Source: Streptomyces katrae
GTDB lineage: Bacteria > Actinomycetota > Actinomycetes > Streptomycetales > Streptomycetaceae
Direction: 5' to 3'
Length of the DNA: 64,000 bases
Assembly: GCF_002028425.1 (NCBI RefSeq)
Contig: NZ_CP020042.1
Location: forward strand, 7,415,560 to 7,479,559
In this document: positions 25,952 through 33,893 of the stretch, in pieces
Position numbering within the stretch: position 1 is the first letter of the stretch
Layout of the letters: every line of letters starts with the position of its first letter
Position numbers and translations under genes: made by a program
The notes under the pieces: generated by a model
Database searches by the model: none
What the model was told of the DNA's origin: nothing
What the model saw: only the letters and a program-made list of their open reading frames with translations

Positions 25952-27990
25952 GTGGCCGGGAGGGGGCTGTCGGCCACCGGCGGAGTCCGCCCGGGGGCGT
26001 CCGGCGAGGCGTCGATCCGGGCGCACAGTCCCGCCACCGCCGTGGCGACCTCGCGCAGCCGTCCGGGGGCGACCTGGGCGAGGAGTGCCTCGCGCTCCTC
26101 GCTCCCGCGCGGCATGAGCGCCTTGAACATCTTGGCCTGCCCCGGCGTCAGACGGAGGGTCGACACCTCCGCCTCGCTCGCGCGGTACACGACCACGACG
26201 GTCGGACGGTCCAGCTCCGGCTCCCAGGTGATCTCCCGCGGGTCGGAGACCATCGCGACGACGTCGACGTCGAGGTCCGCGGTCAGGAAATGCGGCTTCT
26301 CCCCCACGACGGCGGGCCGCCGGTACACGTTGACGAGTTCTTCCTCGACCTCGTCGCCACGGAACCCCGCGAGCATCGAGTCGTACGTGAACAGCGCCCT
26401 GGCGGTGCGCGCGTGCGCGCCGTCCAGCTTCGCCAGGATCTCACCGAGCGCGTCCTCGACCGGCATGTCGGACCGCTCCAGGAGTGCGTCGATGACTTCC
26501 ACGTACGTGAGCCCCGCGCCCTGCTTCAGGAACCGCAGCAGGTGGTAGTAGCGGCGCGTGAAATACCTGGAAAGGCGCAGCACGTCCTGGTAGTACTCGT
26601 ATTCCCGGTTTCCGCTGCGGATGAAGCTGAAGCCGGTGAAGATCTCGGCTTCTTCCTTGATGAGCGCGCGGACGTCCGGCGGGAGGAAGGTCCCCATGAC
26701 GTCGAGTTCGCCCTTGAGCGGTTCGAGTTCGGCCCGGTACTCACCGGTGATCTCGGCGCCGGGGAGCGGCTGGAGCACGCTGAGGTCGCTGTTGACAGCC
26801 CCGTAGGCGATCGCGTCGAACACGACCTCCAGGGACTTCTCCAGGTCCTCGGCGGCTTCTTCCGGGTAACCGACAATCGTGTTCGTCTCGAACTGGATGC
26901 CGACTTCCTGGGCGGACCGGAAGAACTCGTAGGTCCGCTTCGTCGAGGGCATCTTCAGCATGGACTTGAGGATCTTCTCCGATCCCGCGTCCGTGCCGCA
27001 GAAGATGTTGAAGCACCCCGCGTCGGCCATCCGCCGCAGAAGGGACGGATTGACGTTGTCCGGCCGGACCGCGCAGCCCCACTCGAAGATGTCGTTGTGC
27101 TCCGCGAAATAGGAGACGAACTCGTCGAGGTACGTGCGCTTGTTGGCGAAATTGTCGTGCAGGAAGTTGAACTGGGTGACCCCGTAGGTGCGGTGCAGGA
27201 ACCGCAGCTCTTCGAGGATGACCGCGGGGTCCTTGATCCGGAAGTCGCGGTCCCAGAACGTCGACGTCATGCAGAACTTGCACGAATAGGTGCACCCGGA
27301 GCCGATGTGCACATCGAAGATGTGCGGGGTCGAGAGCCGGATGTAGTCGCCCATCGGGACGGCGTCGTACGCCGGCATCGGCACGAGGTTCAGGTTCGTG
27401 GTCGGCTGCGGCCCGCTGGACACCACCTGGCCGTCCACGCACGACCAGAAGCCGCGCACCTCGGCGGGATCGGTCCCGTCGGCGAGGGCGTCCGCGAGAG
27501 CGGTGATCGCGAGCTCTCCCTCGCCGCGGCACACGAAGTCGACGCAGTCGGCGAAGCGCGGGAGGGCGTCGGGGAAGACGCCGAACGTCCCGGGTCCGCC
27601 GAGCACCACCGTGACACCGGGCCGGAGCTGCTTGACCCGGCGCCCGATGAGGAGGCACGACGGGAGGGTGTCCGCGAGGCAGGTGAGGCCGAGCACGTCG
27701 GGGTCGGCGGCGAGCAGACGCTCACAGGTCTGGTCGAGCCAGTCGGCGTCACTCGGTTCGAAGACGCCGATCCGGTGCTCGTACTCCAGGTCGACGACGA
27801 CGGTGGGGTGGCCGTGCGCCCTCAGGGGAGAGGCGATGCAGAGAAGTCCGAGAGGGACGAAGAAAGGGGAATTGGTGTCGGAATTGATCAGGGGCCGACC
27901 CAGCGTCACGCGAACATTCCGCGTGGACGTCCGGACCGACACCTGGCCCTCCCCGGCGAACGAGAGGGCCAGTCGTTTCGGAGTCGCCAT
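25948..27990 (-). CDS. B12-binding-type radical SAM RiPP maturase
   Basis: A 680-residue enzyme. Residues about 50-180 form the cobalamin-binding-type Rossmann domain (DVLGLTCLADTLPSCLLIG, VTVVLGGPGTFGV). The radical SAM core has the Cx3Cx2C cluster at Cys233, Cys237 and Cys240 (GSGCTYSCKFCMTS), then FNFLHDNFANKRTYLDE and IQFETNTIVGYPEEA. The last 130 residues form an extra domain (STLRLTPGQAKMFKALMPRG), perhaps peptide-binding. Family members methylate unactivated carbons or do other radical chemistry. It starts nine bases after the precursor stop and overlaps the SBP-like gene by four bases, so its substrate is very likely the precursor at 28000. Confidence 0.85.
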   Translation of the reverse strand: MATPKRLALSFAGEGQVSVRTSTRNVRVTLGRPLINSDTNSPFFVPLGLLCIASPLRAHGHPTVVVDLEYEHRIGVFEPSDADWLDQTCERLLAADPDVLGLTCLADTLPSCLLIGRRVKQLRPGVTVVLGGPGTFGVFPDALPRFADCVDFVCRGEGELAITALADALADGTDPAEVRGFWSCVDGQVVSSGPQPTTNLNLVPMPAYDAVPMGDYIRLSTPHIFDVHIGSGCTYSCKFCMTSTFWDRDFRIKDPAVILEELRFLHRTYGVTQFNFLHDNFANKRTYLDEFVSYFAEHNDIFEWGCAVRPDNVNPSLLRRMADAGCFNIFCGTDAGSEKILKSMLKMPSTKRTYEFFRSAQEVGIQFETNTIVGYPEEAAEDLEKSLEVVFDAIAYGAVNSDLSVLQPLPGAEITGEYRAELEPLKGELDVMGTFLPPDVRALIKEEAEIFTGFSFIRSGNREYEYYQDVLRLSRYFTRRYYHLLRFLKQGAGLTYVEVIDALLERSDMPVEDALGEILAKLDGAHARTARALFTYDSMLAGFRGDEVEEELVNVYRRPAVVGEKPHFLTADLDVDVVAMVSDPREITWEPELDRPTVVVVYRASEAEVSTLRLTPGQAKMFKALMPRGSEEREALLAQVAPGRLREVATAVAGLCARIDASPDAPGRTPPVADSPLPAT

Positions 27991-27999
27991 CGGATGTGA

Positions 28000-28161
28000 T
28001 TAGCAGCGCCGCGCGACGATGGCACCGAGTGTGGCCGACGACAGGGAGATGAGCTCCACGTCGTCGACGAGGTCGAACCCCTCGCCATCGGTGAAAAGCA
28101 CCATGTCCGGCTCGGCCTCGGTCATCGCGATCACCGGACTGTCCTGCAGTTCCTGCATCAT
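28000..28161 (-). CDS. Candidate RiPP precursor peptide (53 aa, C-terminal Cys)
   Basis: MMQELQDSPVIAMTEAEPD then an acidic stretch (MVLFTDGEGFDLVDDVELIS) and a distinct tail LSSATLGAIVARRC. Acidic leader and small polar/aliphatic tail are typical of RiPP precursors. The likely core is the last 12-15 residues. AGAAGGG lies before the first ATG, with a promoter further upstream. The gene is the first of a leftward operon with a B12-type radical SAM enzyme, an SBP-like protein and a ThiF-like enzyme. The C-terminal Cys is notable beside an adenylating enzyme. The second ATG (28158) could be the real start. The leader/core boundary is unknown. Confidence 0.75.
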   Translation of the reverse strand: MMQELQDSPVIAMTEAEPDMVLFTDGEGFDLVDDVELISLSSATLGAIVARRC

Positions 28162-28200
28162 CGTTGTCCCTTCTTCACCTGGACTGGCACCAACCTCTTC

Positions 28201-28229
28201 ATCCCACCCAGTTCTTGAGGTCCTGTCAA
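28201..28229 (-). promoter_or_regulatory. Promoter of the leftward RiPP operon
   Basis: On the minus strand, TTGACA (28224-28229) and TGGGAT (28201-28206) are 17 bases apart, close to the vegetative Streptomyces consensus. The expected transcript start lies about 33 bases before the precursor ATG. Confidence 0.5.
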
Positions 28230-28760
28230 TGGTGCGTGCATACATGGCCCGGCACGGCGTCCGAAGCCGCTTCCCGGCGGCGGACGGAGGGACCGCCGCC
28301 GTCCGTTGGATTCCGCTTCTCCCGCGCCCGCCAACGCCTTGGGCCGCGAATTCCCTGGCCAGAAACCTTGTCGCGGCGGAGTGAGAGGGAGTATCCACCC
28401 ACTCTGGATGGAGGGCGCCCCAAGGTGCGGCAACCACCAGCAGTCCGAGCGATCTGGGCGATTTCACACGGCTGAAGTCCCGCTCCGGGCACGCGCTCCG
28501 GCTCTCCGCCGGCCGGCGGATGCGGTGTCTTCCTGCCTCTTGTGGGGCTTGATCAATGCTGGGTAGGGTGCTTCGGGTCCGGAATACTGCCAAACGGGGA
28601 GGCCGGACATGGCCGGTTTTCCACTCTGTGGCGCAAAAAGATCGAGCACCGGAATCCGCGGGCTGCGGAAGCCGATTCGGTGATCACACCCTTCAGCCGG
28701 CATCGGCCCCCCATGTTGATGTTTCTTCCGTTATGGGACGTTCGGAACGGAGCTAGGATT
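28230..28760. other. Divergent control region of the RiPP cluster
   Basis: About 530 bp between the two opposing RiPP operons. No small frame with a ribosome site and peptide-like composition was found on either strand. The region must carry the rightward promoter, but no convincing boxes were recognised. No regulator gene lies in the cluster, so control is probably by outside factors. Confidence 0.4.
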
Positions 28761-29999
28761 GTGACGTCTTCGCAGGCCAACGTTCCCGATCTGGAATCCA
28801 CGGCAATCCCGTACTTTCCGATGCCCCGGGCGTCCGGCTGCCCGCTGGATCCGGCACCCGGGCTCGCCGAGCTGCAGGAACGGGCGCCGCTGGTCCGGGT
28901 CCGGCTGTGGGACGGCAGCACCCCGTGGCTGGTGACCCGGCATGCGGAACAGTGCGCGCTGCTGTCGGACCGCCGGGTCAGCGCGGACTGGATGCAGCCG
29001 GGCTACCCGTTCCACACCCAGTTCCTGCGCGACCACCACGGCGAGGGCCAGTTCCTGACCGCCATGGAGGGCCCCGAGCACCTCCGGCTGCGCCGGATGA
29101 TCGCCCGGCCGTTCACCCCCCGCATGGTCGAGAAGCTGCGGCCGACGATCCAGCAGGTCGTCGACGAGCGCATCGACGCCCTGCTGGCCGGCCCGAAGCC
29201 GGCGGACTTCGTGTCGGAGTTCGCCCTGCCGATCCCGTCCAGGGTCATCTGCCACGTGCTGGGCGTCCCCTACCAGCACCACGACTTCTTCCACCGCGCC
29301 ATCAGGGCGGTGACCGAGAGCGACGTCCCGGCCGACGTCGCGAGCAAGTCCGAACGCGAGCTGTACCACTACTTGGCCAAGCTGATCGGCCACAAGCTCG
29401 CCCGCCCCGATGACGGCCTGCTGTCCCAGCTCGCCACCGAACGGCTGGCCACAGGCCAGCTGAACCGGCACGAACTGGTGATGCTGGTCCTGTTCCTGCT
29501 GATCTCCGGGCACGAGACCACGGCCAGCATGATCGCTCTGGGCACGCTGGCCCTCCTGCTCCATCCCGACCAGATCGCCGTGCTGCGGGACGCCGACGAG
29601 GCCGGAGTGGACGGGGCCGTCGACGAGCTGCTGCGGTACCTGACCACCGTCCAGCCCGGCCGCCGCCGCGTGGCCGTGGAGGACATCGAGATCGCCGGAC
29701 AGCTGATCCGCGCCGGCGAGGGCCTGATCCTCCCGGAGGAGATCGGCAACCGCGACGCGAGCGTGTTCCCCGACCCGGAGAAGCTGGACCTGCGCCGCGA
29801 CGCCGGCCAGCAGCTCGCCTTCGGGTTCGGTGTGCACAAGTGCACCGGCCAGCCGCTGGCCCGCCTGGAGCTCCAGGTCGTGTTCACCGCCCTGTTCCGG
29901 CGCATCCCCACCCTGGCCCTGGCCGTCGACCTCGACAGCCTCCCGTTCATGGACGACGGTCTCGGGTACGGCCTCAAGGGCATGCCGGTGAGCTGGTAA
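28761..29999 (+). CDS. Cytochrome P450 (RiPP cluster)
   Basis: A 412-residue actinobacterial CYP. The I-helix has the normal oxygen-activating SGHETTAS, the K-helix ExxR is VDELLRYL, and the heme loop is FGFGVHKCTGQP with Cys361. The P450 signature normally has Leu after the Cys; Thr is found here. I chose the GTG at 28761, which begins VTSSQANVPD before the family start region PYFPMPRASGCPLD. It is the first gene of the rightward operon, with a downstream gap of 86 bp. It probably hydroxylates or cross-links the peptide, with ferredoxin partners from elsewhere, as none lies here. Confidence 0.85.
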   Translation: MTSSQANVPDLESTAIPYFPMPRASGCPLDPAPGLAELQERAPLVRVRLWDGSTPWLVTRHAEQCALLSDRRVSADWMQPGYPFHTQFLRDHHGEGQFLTAMEGPEHLRLRRMIARPFTPRMVEKLRPTIQQVVDERIDALLAGPKPADFVSEFALPIPSRVICHVLGVPYQHHDFFHRAIRAVTESDVPADVASKSERELYHYLAKLIGHKLARPDDGLLSQLATERLATGQLNRHELVMLVLFLLISGHETTASMIALGTLALLLHPDQIAVLRDADEAGVDGAVDELLRYLTTVQPGRRRVAVEDIEIAGQLIRAGEGLILPEEIGNRDASVFPDPEKLDLRRDAGQQLAFGFGVHKCTGQPLARLELQVVFTALFRRIPTLALAVDLDSLPFMDDGLGYGLKGMPVSW

Positions 30000-30085
30000 G
30001 TGAACGCGACCGAGCAGGAGCCGAATCCGCCCGTGATGGTGGAGAACGTCCTTGACCACCGGAGTCACCAGGGGGGACCCGCAGC

Positions 30086-31354
30086 ATGACCGGCACCACA
30101 GAGGCCCTTGACGGATCGGCGGCGGCCGACGTGGCACGCGACGTCACGCGCCCGTTCTACATCTACGCCGTGCTCTCCAACTCGATGTTCCAGCGCGGCG
30201 TGTTCGTCATCTTCCTCTACCAGCAAGGCTTCTCCGCCGCGCAGGTGGCCCTCCTCCAGACCTTGCTCTTCCTGGTCAGCGGACTCGCGGAGCTGCCCAC
30301 GGGCATCATCGCCGACCGGATCGGCAGGCGTGCCAGCATCGTGATCGGCCAGGTGCTGGTGGCCGGATGTCTGCTCGGTCAGGTGGCGACCTCCGACTAC
30401 TGGCTCTTCCTGGCGCTGTTCATCGGCCAGGGCGTGGGCATGGCCTGCGTGTCGGGTTCGGACACCGCCCTGCTGTACGACCTGCTCGTGCGCCGCGGCG
30501 CGACGAGCGGCTACGTCAGGATCAGGTCCCGGTTCACCATGCTCGGGACGGTCACCTCGGGGGCCGCCATCATCCTCGGCGGCCAGCTTCAGCGGTTCTC
30601 CTGGGGAATCGTCTACACCGCCTCGGCGTCGTGCCTCGTCGTGGCCGTGCTGGTGCTGCTGGCCCGGGTGCCCGAGATCCGCGGCGCGGACGCGGTGGAC
30701 GAGCAGGACGGCGCCGGGAAGGAGCACGGCGACACCACGGCCTGGCGGGCCATGCTCCGGGTCGCCACGCCGGCGCTCGTGACGCTCGTCGTGGTGTCCG
30801 GACTGATGCACGCGACGCTGACGCCCTACATCATCTTCACCCAGAAGACGCTCTCCGATCAGGGTGCGAGCACCGCGCTGGTCAGTGTGGTCATCTCGGC
30901 GGGATTCTTCATCGGCGGCCTCACTCCCCTGCTGTCGGACCGCGCCGACCGGCGCATCGGGTACCGGATCATCGCCCCGTTGTCGCTCCTGGCGCTCGCC
31001 GCGGCCCTCGGCCTGACCGGCCTCGGCCTCGTCTGGGTCACCATCGCCGCGTTCCTGCTCCTGGTCGGAATCCCCGAGATCACCGCCGTGCTCGTGGACA
31101 ACGTGTTCAACGAGGCGGTGCCCTCGCGCCACCGGGCGGGCCTGCTGTCGATGATCGCGTTCGTGGAGTCGGTGCTCATCGGCATCGGCTATCTCGTCCT
31201 CGGCGCGCTCATGGGCGGACTGGGCTCCAGCGTGGGCATGGCCGTCTACGCCGCGGTCCCCCTGCTGGCGTGTCTCCTGTGGCTCCCGGTGCTCATCCGC
31301 GGGACGCGGGTGAGCACCGGGAGCGAGCAGGCCGCCGCCCCGGAGGAATCCTGA
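30086..31354 (+). CDS. MFS exporter of the RiPP cluster
   Basis: A 422-residue 12-TM major facilitator. It shows the loop GIIADRIGRRASIVIGQVLV (motif A), the central hydrophilic segment ADAVDEQDGAGKEHGD between halves, and the C-half repeat PLLSDRADRRIGYRI. It would export the mature product or give self-resistance. The ATG at 30086 follows GGGGGGACC. It lies between the P450 and the second radical SAM gene in the same direction. Confidence 0.8.
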   Translation: MTGTTEALDGSAAADVARDVTRPFYIYAVLSNSMFQRGVFVIFLYQQGFSAAQVALLQTLLFLVSGLAELPTGIIADRIGRRASIVIGQVLVAGCLLGQVATSDYWLFLALFIGQGVGMACVSGSDTALLYDLLVRRGATSGYVRIRSRFTMLGTVTSGAAIILGGQLQRFSWGIVYTASASCLVVAVLVLLARVPEIRGADAVDEQDGAGKEHGDTTAWRAMLRVATPALVTLVVVSGLMHATLTPYIIFTQKTLSDQGASTALVSVVISAGFFIGGLTPLLSDRADRRIGYRIIAPLSLLALAAALGLTGLGLVWVTIAAFLLLVGIPEITAVLVDNVFNEAVPSRHRAGLLSMIAFVESVLIGIGYLVLGALMGGLGSSVGMAVYAAVPLLACLLWLPVLIRGTRVSTGSEQAAAPEES

Positions 31355-31398
31355 AACAGCCCGTCTCGGCCAATGCCCCTGATCGATGAGGAGCCGAA

Positions 31399-33324
31399 GT
31401 GGAACTGATGCAGATCGGGCACGAACAACCGGTGCTGGATCTCTCCCCCCCGGTCGTACATGAGGACTCCCTCTCGGTCGCGCTGGTCTGCATGCCCTGG
31501 GCCGTGGTCGACATGCCCTCCTTGGCGCTGAGCACGGTCGCCCCGCTGTTCGAGCGGCGCGCAGAGGTCGAGAAGCTCGACGTCGTCTACGGCAACATCC
31601 GGTGGCTCGACCACCTGGTCCGGGAGGCGGGCCTCGAACGCGGGCACTACGAGCTGATCGTCGACGCCGAAGTGTTCGGGGTCGGCGAATGGGTCTTCTC
31701 CAGCTGTTTCCGCCCCGGTGTCGACCCACGGAGCACGAGCTTCTACGACCTCATACGCGACAGCGAGCACGTCGACGCCTACTGCGCGATGTTCCGCGCG
31801 GCGCCCGCCTTCATCGACGGGCTGGCCCGGGACCTCGTGGCCTCGGACGCCGACGTCCTGGGGCTGACGACGACCTTCGACCAGAACATCGCCTCGTTCG
31901 CGCTCGCGCACCGCGTCAAGCAGCTGCGGCCGGACGTCGTGACGATCCTCGGCGGGGCGAACTGCGACGGCGTCCAGGGCACGGCGGTCCACCGCGCCCG
32001 CCCGGAGTTCGACTACGTGATCCGGGGGGAGGCGGAGCACTCGATCGCGCCGCTCATCGCCCACATCGCGGAATGCCGCAGCGGTGACGGGAAGAAGGAC
32101 GAGGAACTGCTCCGTGCCGTGCCCGGCCTGTGCTGGCGGTCCGACGCCGACGGAACCACGGTCAGCAACCCCATCGGGCGGACGCCCGTCTCGATGAACG
32201 TGGTGCCGGAGCCCACCTACGACCACTACTTCCGCGATCTGGGGAAGTCCCCGGCCGCGCCGTTCATCGACGTCAAGATCCCGCTCGAGGCCAGCCGCGG
32301 CTGCTGGTGGGGCGCGAAGCACCACTGCACGTTCTGCGGCCTGAACGGGTCGGCCATGACCCATCGGGCGAAGCCCGCCGAGCGCGTGCGGGCGGAGGCC
32401 GGCCGGGCCATCCGCCGGCACAACGTGCTCGACCTGGTGTTCTCCGACAACATCCTGGCGCCCGAGCACGTCGTGCAGCTGACCTCGGATCTGGCGCTGC
32501 CCGCCGAGTGGGACGTCCGGCTGTTCGCCGAGGTGAAGTCGAACCTCAACTTCAGTCAGCTGGAGTCCCTCGCGCGCGCCGGCTTCACACAGCTGCAGCC
32601 GGGTGTCGAGAGCCTGTGCACGCCCATCCTGCGGATCATGCGCAAGGGGGTGACCGGATGGCAGAACGTGCGGTTCCTGCGCGACTGCGCCACCTGCAGG
32701 ATCTACCCCTCGTGGAACATCCTCGTGGGCTTCCCCGGGGAGCAGGACAGCGACTACGAGGCGCTGATCGCCTCGCTCCCGTCCCTCCACCACCTGACGC
32801 CGCCCGCCGGGGCGTTCCCGATCAAGCTGGAACGCTTCAGCCCCTACTTCGACGATCCCGCCCTCGGTCTGCAGGCGCTCGGCCCCTCGCTCAACCTGGT
32901 GAGCGCCTACGAGGGGGTGGCGGAGGGCCTCGACGACCTCGTCTACGTGTTCGAGTCCGCGCCCGCCGGCCTCTCTCCCGCGACGAACCAGCTGCTGCGC
33001 GAAGCGGTCGCGAGCTGGAAGGACACCGCCTCGGTCTCCCGGCTGGTCACCCTGCCGTCGCCGGACGACTCGCTCGTCGTCATCGACGACCGGCCAGCCT
33101 GGCCCTCCCGTGAGCTGGTGTTCCGGCCGGGGCTCGAAGCCGAGGCGTACCGGGCGCTGGCGAAGGGCAAGACGCTTCCCGCGCTCGCCTCCGCGATGCG
33201 CTCGCTCGAGATCGACCTGCGGGAAGGTCAGCTCGAAGAGCTCGTCGAGAACTGGACGGAGCTCGGCATCGTCTTCCATGAGGACTCGACCTATCTGGCG
33301 CTCGCGACGGGATTGCGTTGGTGA
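31399..33324 (+). CDS. RiPP maturation radical SAM protein 1-type enzyme
   Basis: A 641-residue enzyme of the RiPP-maturation radical SAM family, with an N-terminal B12-type Rossmann domain (DVLGLTTTFDQNIASFALAH, VVTILGGANCDGV). The cluster motif is SRGCWWGAKHHCTFCGLNG: Cys302, Cys310 and Cys313, spaced Cx7Cx2C rather than Cx3Cx2C, which I recall as the family pattern. FSDNILAPEHVVQL and FTQLQPGVESLCTPIL follow. The family C-methylates or otherwise modifies RiPP precursors. The start is GTG at 31399 with GAGGAG upstream. Its stop overlaps the next gene (GTGA). It likely acts on the precursor at 28000. Confidence 0.85.
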   Translation: MELMQIGHEQPVLDLSPPVVHEDSLSVALVCMPWAVVDMPSLALSTVAPLFERRAEVEKLDVVYGNIRWLDHLVREAGLERGHYELIVDAEVFGVGEWVFSSCFRPGVDPRSTSFYDLIRDSEHVDAYCAMFRAAPAFIDGLARDLVASDADVLGLTTTFDQNIASFALAHRVKQLRPDVVTILGGANCDGVQGTAVHRARPEFDYVIRGEAEHSIAPLIAHIAECRSGDGKKDEELLRAVPGLCWRSDADGTTVSNPIGRTPVSMNVVPEPTYDHYFRDLGKSPAAPFIDVKIPLEASRGCWWGAKHHCTFCGLNGSAMTHRAKPAERVRAEAGRAIRRHNVLDLVFSDNILAPEHVVQLTSDLALPAEWDVRLFAEVKSNLNFSQLESLARAGFTQLQPGVESLCTPILRIMRKGVTGWQNVRFLRDCATCRIYPSWNILVGFPGEQDSDYEALIASLPSLHHLTPPAGAFPIKLERFSPYFDDPALGLQALGPSLNLVSAYEGVAEGLDDLVYVFESAPAGLSPATNQLLREAVASWKDTASVSRLVTLPSPDDSLVVIDDRPAWPSRELVFRPGLEAEAYRALAKGKTLPALASAMRSLEIDLREGQLEELVENWTELGIVFHEDSTYLALATGLRW

Positions 33325-33893
33325 CGAAGCAGACAGCAGAGCGGCGGTCGAACCGCCGGAGGCTCTTCGCGCCGGTGGACCTCCATTCGGTGCGGAGCAG
33401 GCAGGACCTCGTCGCCCTGACCCGGTCGGGATACGCCGGGATCAGACTGACCGGTCACTTCGCCCTGCAGGAGATGGGCGACGCCGAACTCGTCTCCCTG
33501 ATCGCGCTGCTCCGTGACGCCCGCGGGGTCGGCCTGCGGGTCTCGTGGAGCGGCGACTGCGGCACCCTGGAGGTCGGGAGCCTGCGCCACCTCGACCCGC
33601 CGCGGCGGCCGGACGGCTCCTTCGCGTGGTCGGCGCAGGAGGGAAGGGCCCTCGTCGTCCGGCGCGGTCCGACGTTCCTGGCCGTCGAGGACACCCGCCA
33701 CGGGGAGCGCCGCCGCATCGACGTCGACCGCTCGGAACCGGCGGCGGCCATCCTCGACGAAGGCCGCTGGGGGCGTACGCTCACCCCCGCCGAGGCGGCC
33801 AGCCTGGACGCCCTCGAACTGCACGACCTCGTCTTTCGTGCCGGCGACCACGCCGTGGGCATCGCCGTGAGACAAGGAGTCTGGTGTGTCTGA
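33321..33893 (+). CDS. Small DUF5825-like protein coupled to the radical SAM gene
   Basis: A 190-residue soluble protein from GTG at 33321, overlapping the preceding stop by the GTGA arrangement. The parts LTRSGYAGIRLTGHFALQEM, LIALLRDARGVGLRVSW and FRAGDHAVGIAVRQGVWCV recall the DUF5825 family, which I recall beside RiPP radical SAM genes in actinobacteria; the match is from memory and is tentative. No catalytic motif is visible. Its tight coupling suggests it helps the radical SAM enzyme, for example in peptide binding. It overlaps the next P450 gene by 8 bp. Confidence 0.65.
   Translation: MTKQTAERRSNRRRLFAPVDLHSVRSRQDLVALTRSGYAGIRLTGHFALQEMGDAELVSLIALLRDARGVGLRVSWSGDCGTLEVGSLRHLDPPRRPDGSFAWSAQEGRALVVRRGPTFLAVEDTRHGERRRIDVDRSEPAAAILDEGRWGRTLTPAEAASLDALELHDLVFRAGDHAVGIAVRQGVWCV

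Noticed and set aside
26290..27999. 569-codon plus-strand frame opposite the first radical SAM gene
   Set aside because: It is the antisense of a clear enzyme with intact motifs and is Arg/Val/Glu-rich without any domain; long antisense frames are normal at this GC content.
31246..33279. 677-codon minus-strand frame opposite the second radical SAM gene
   Set aside because: The plus strand encodes a family-typical enzyme with start, ribosome site and coupling; the antisense shows none.
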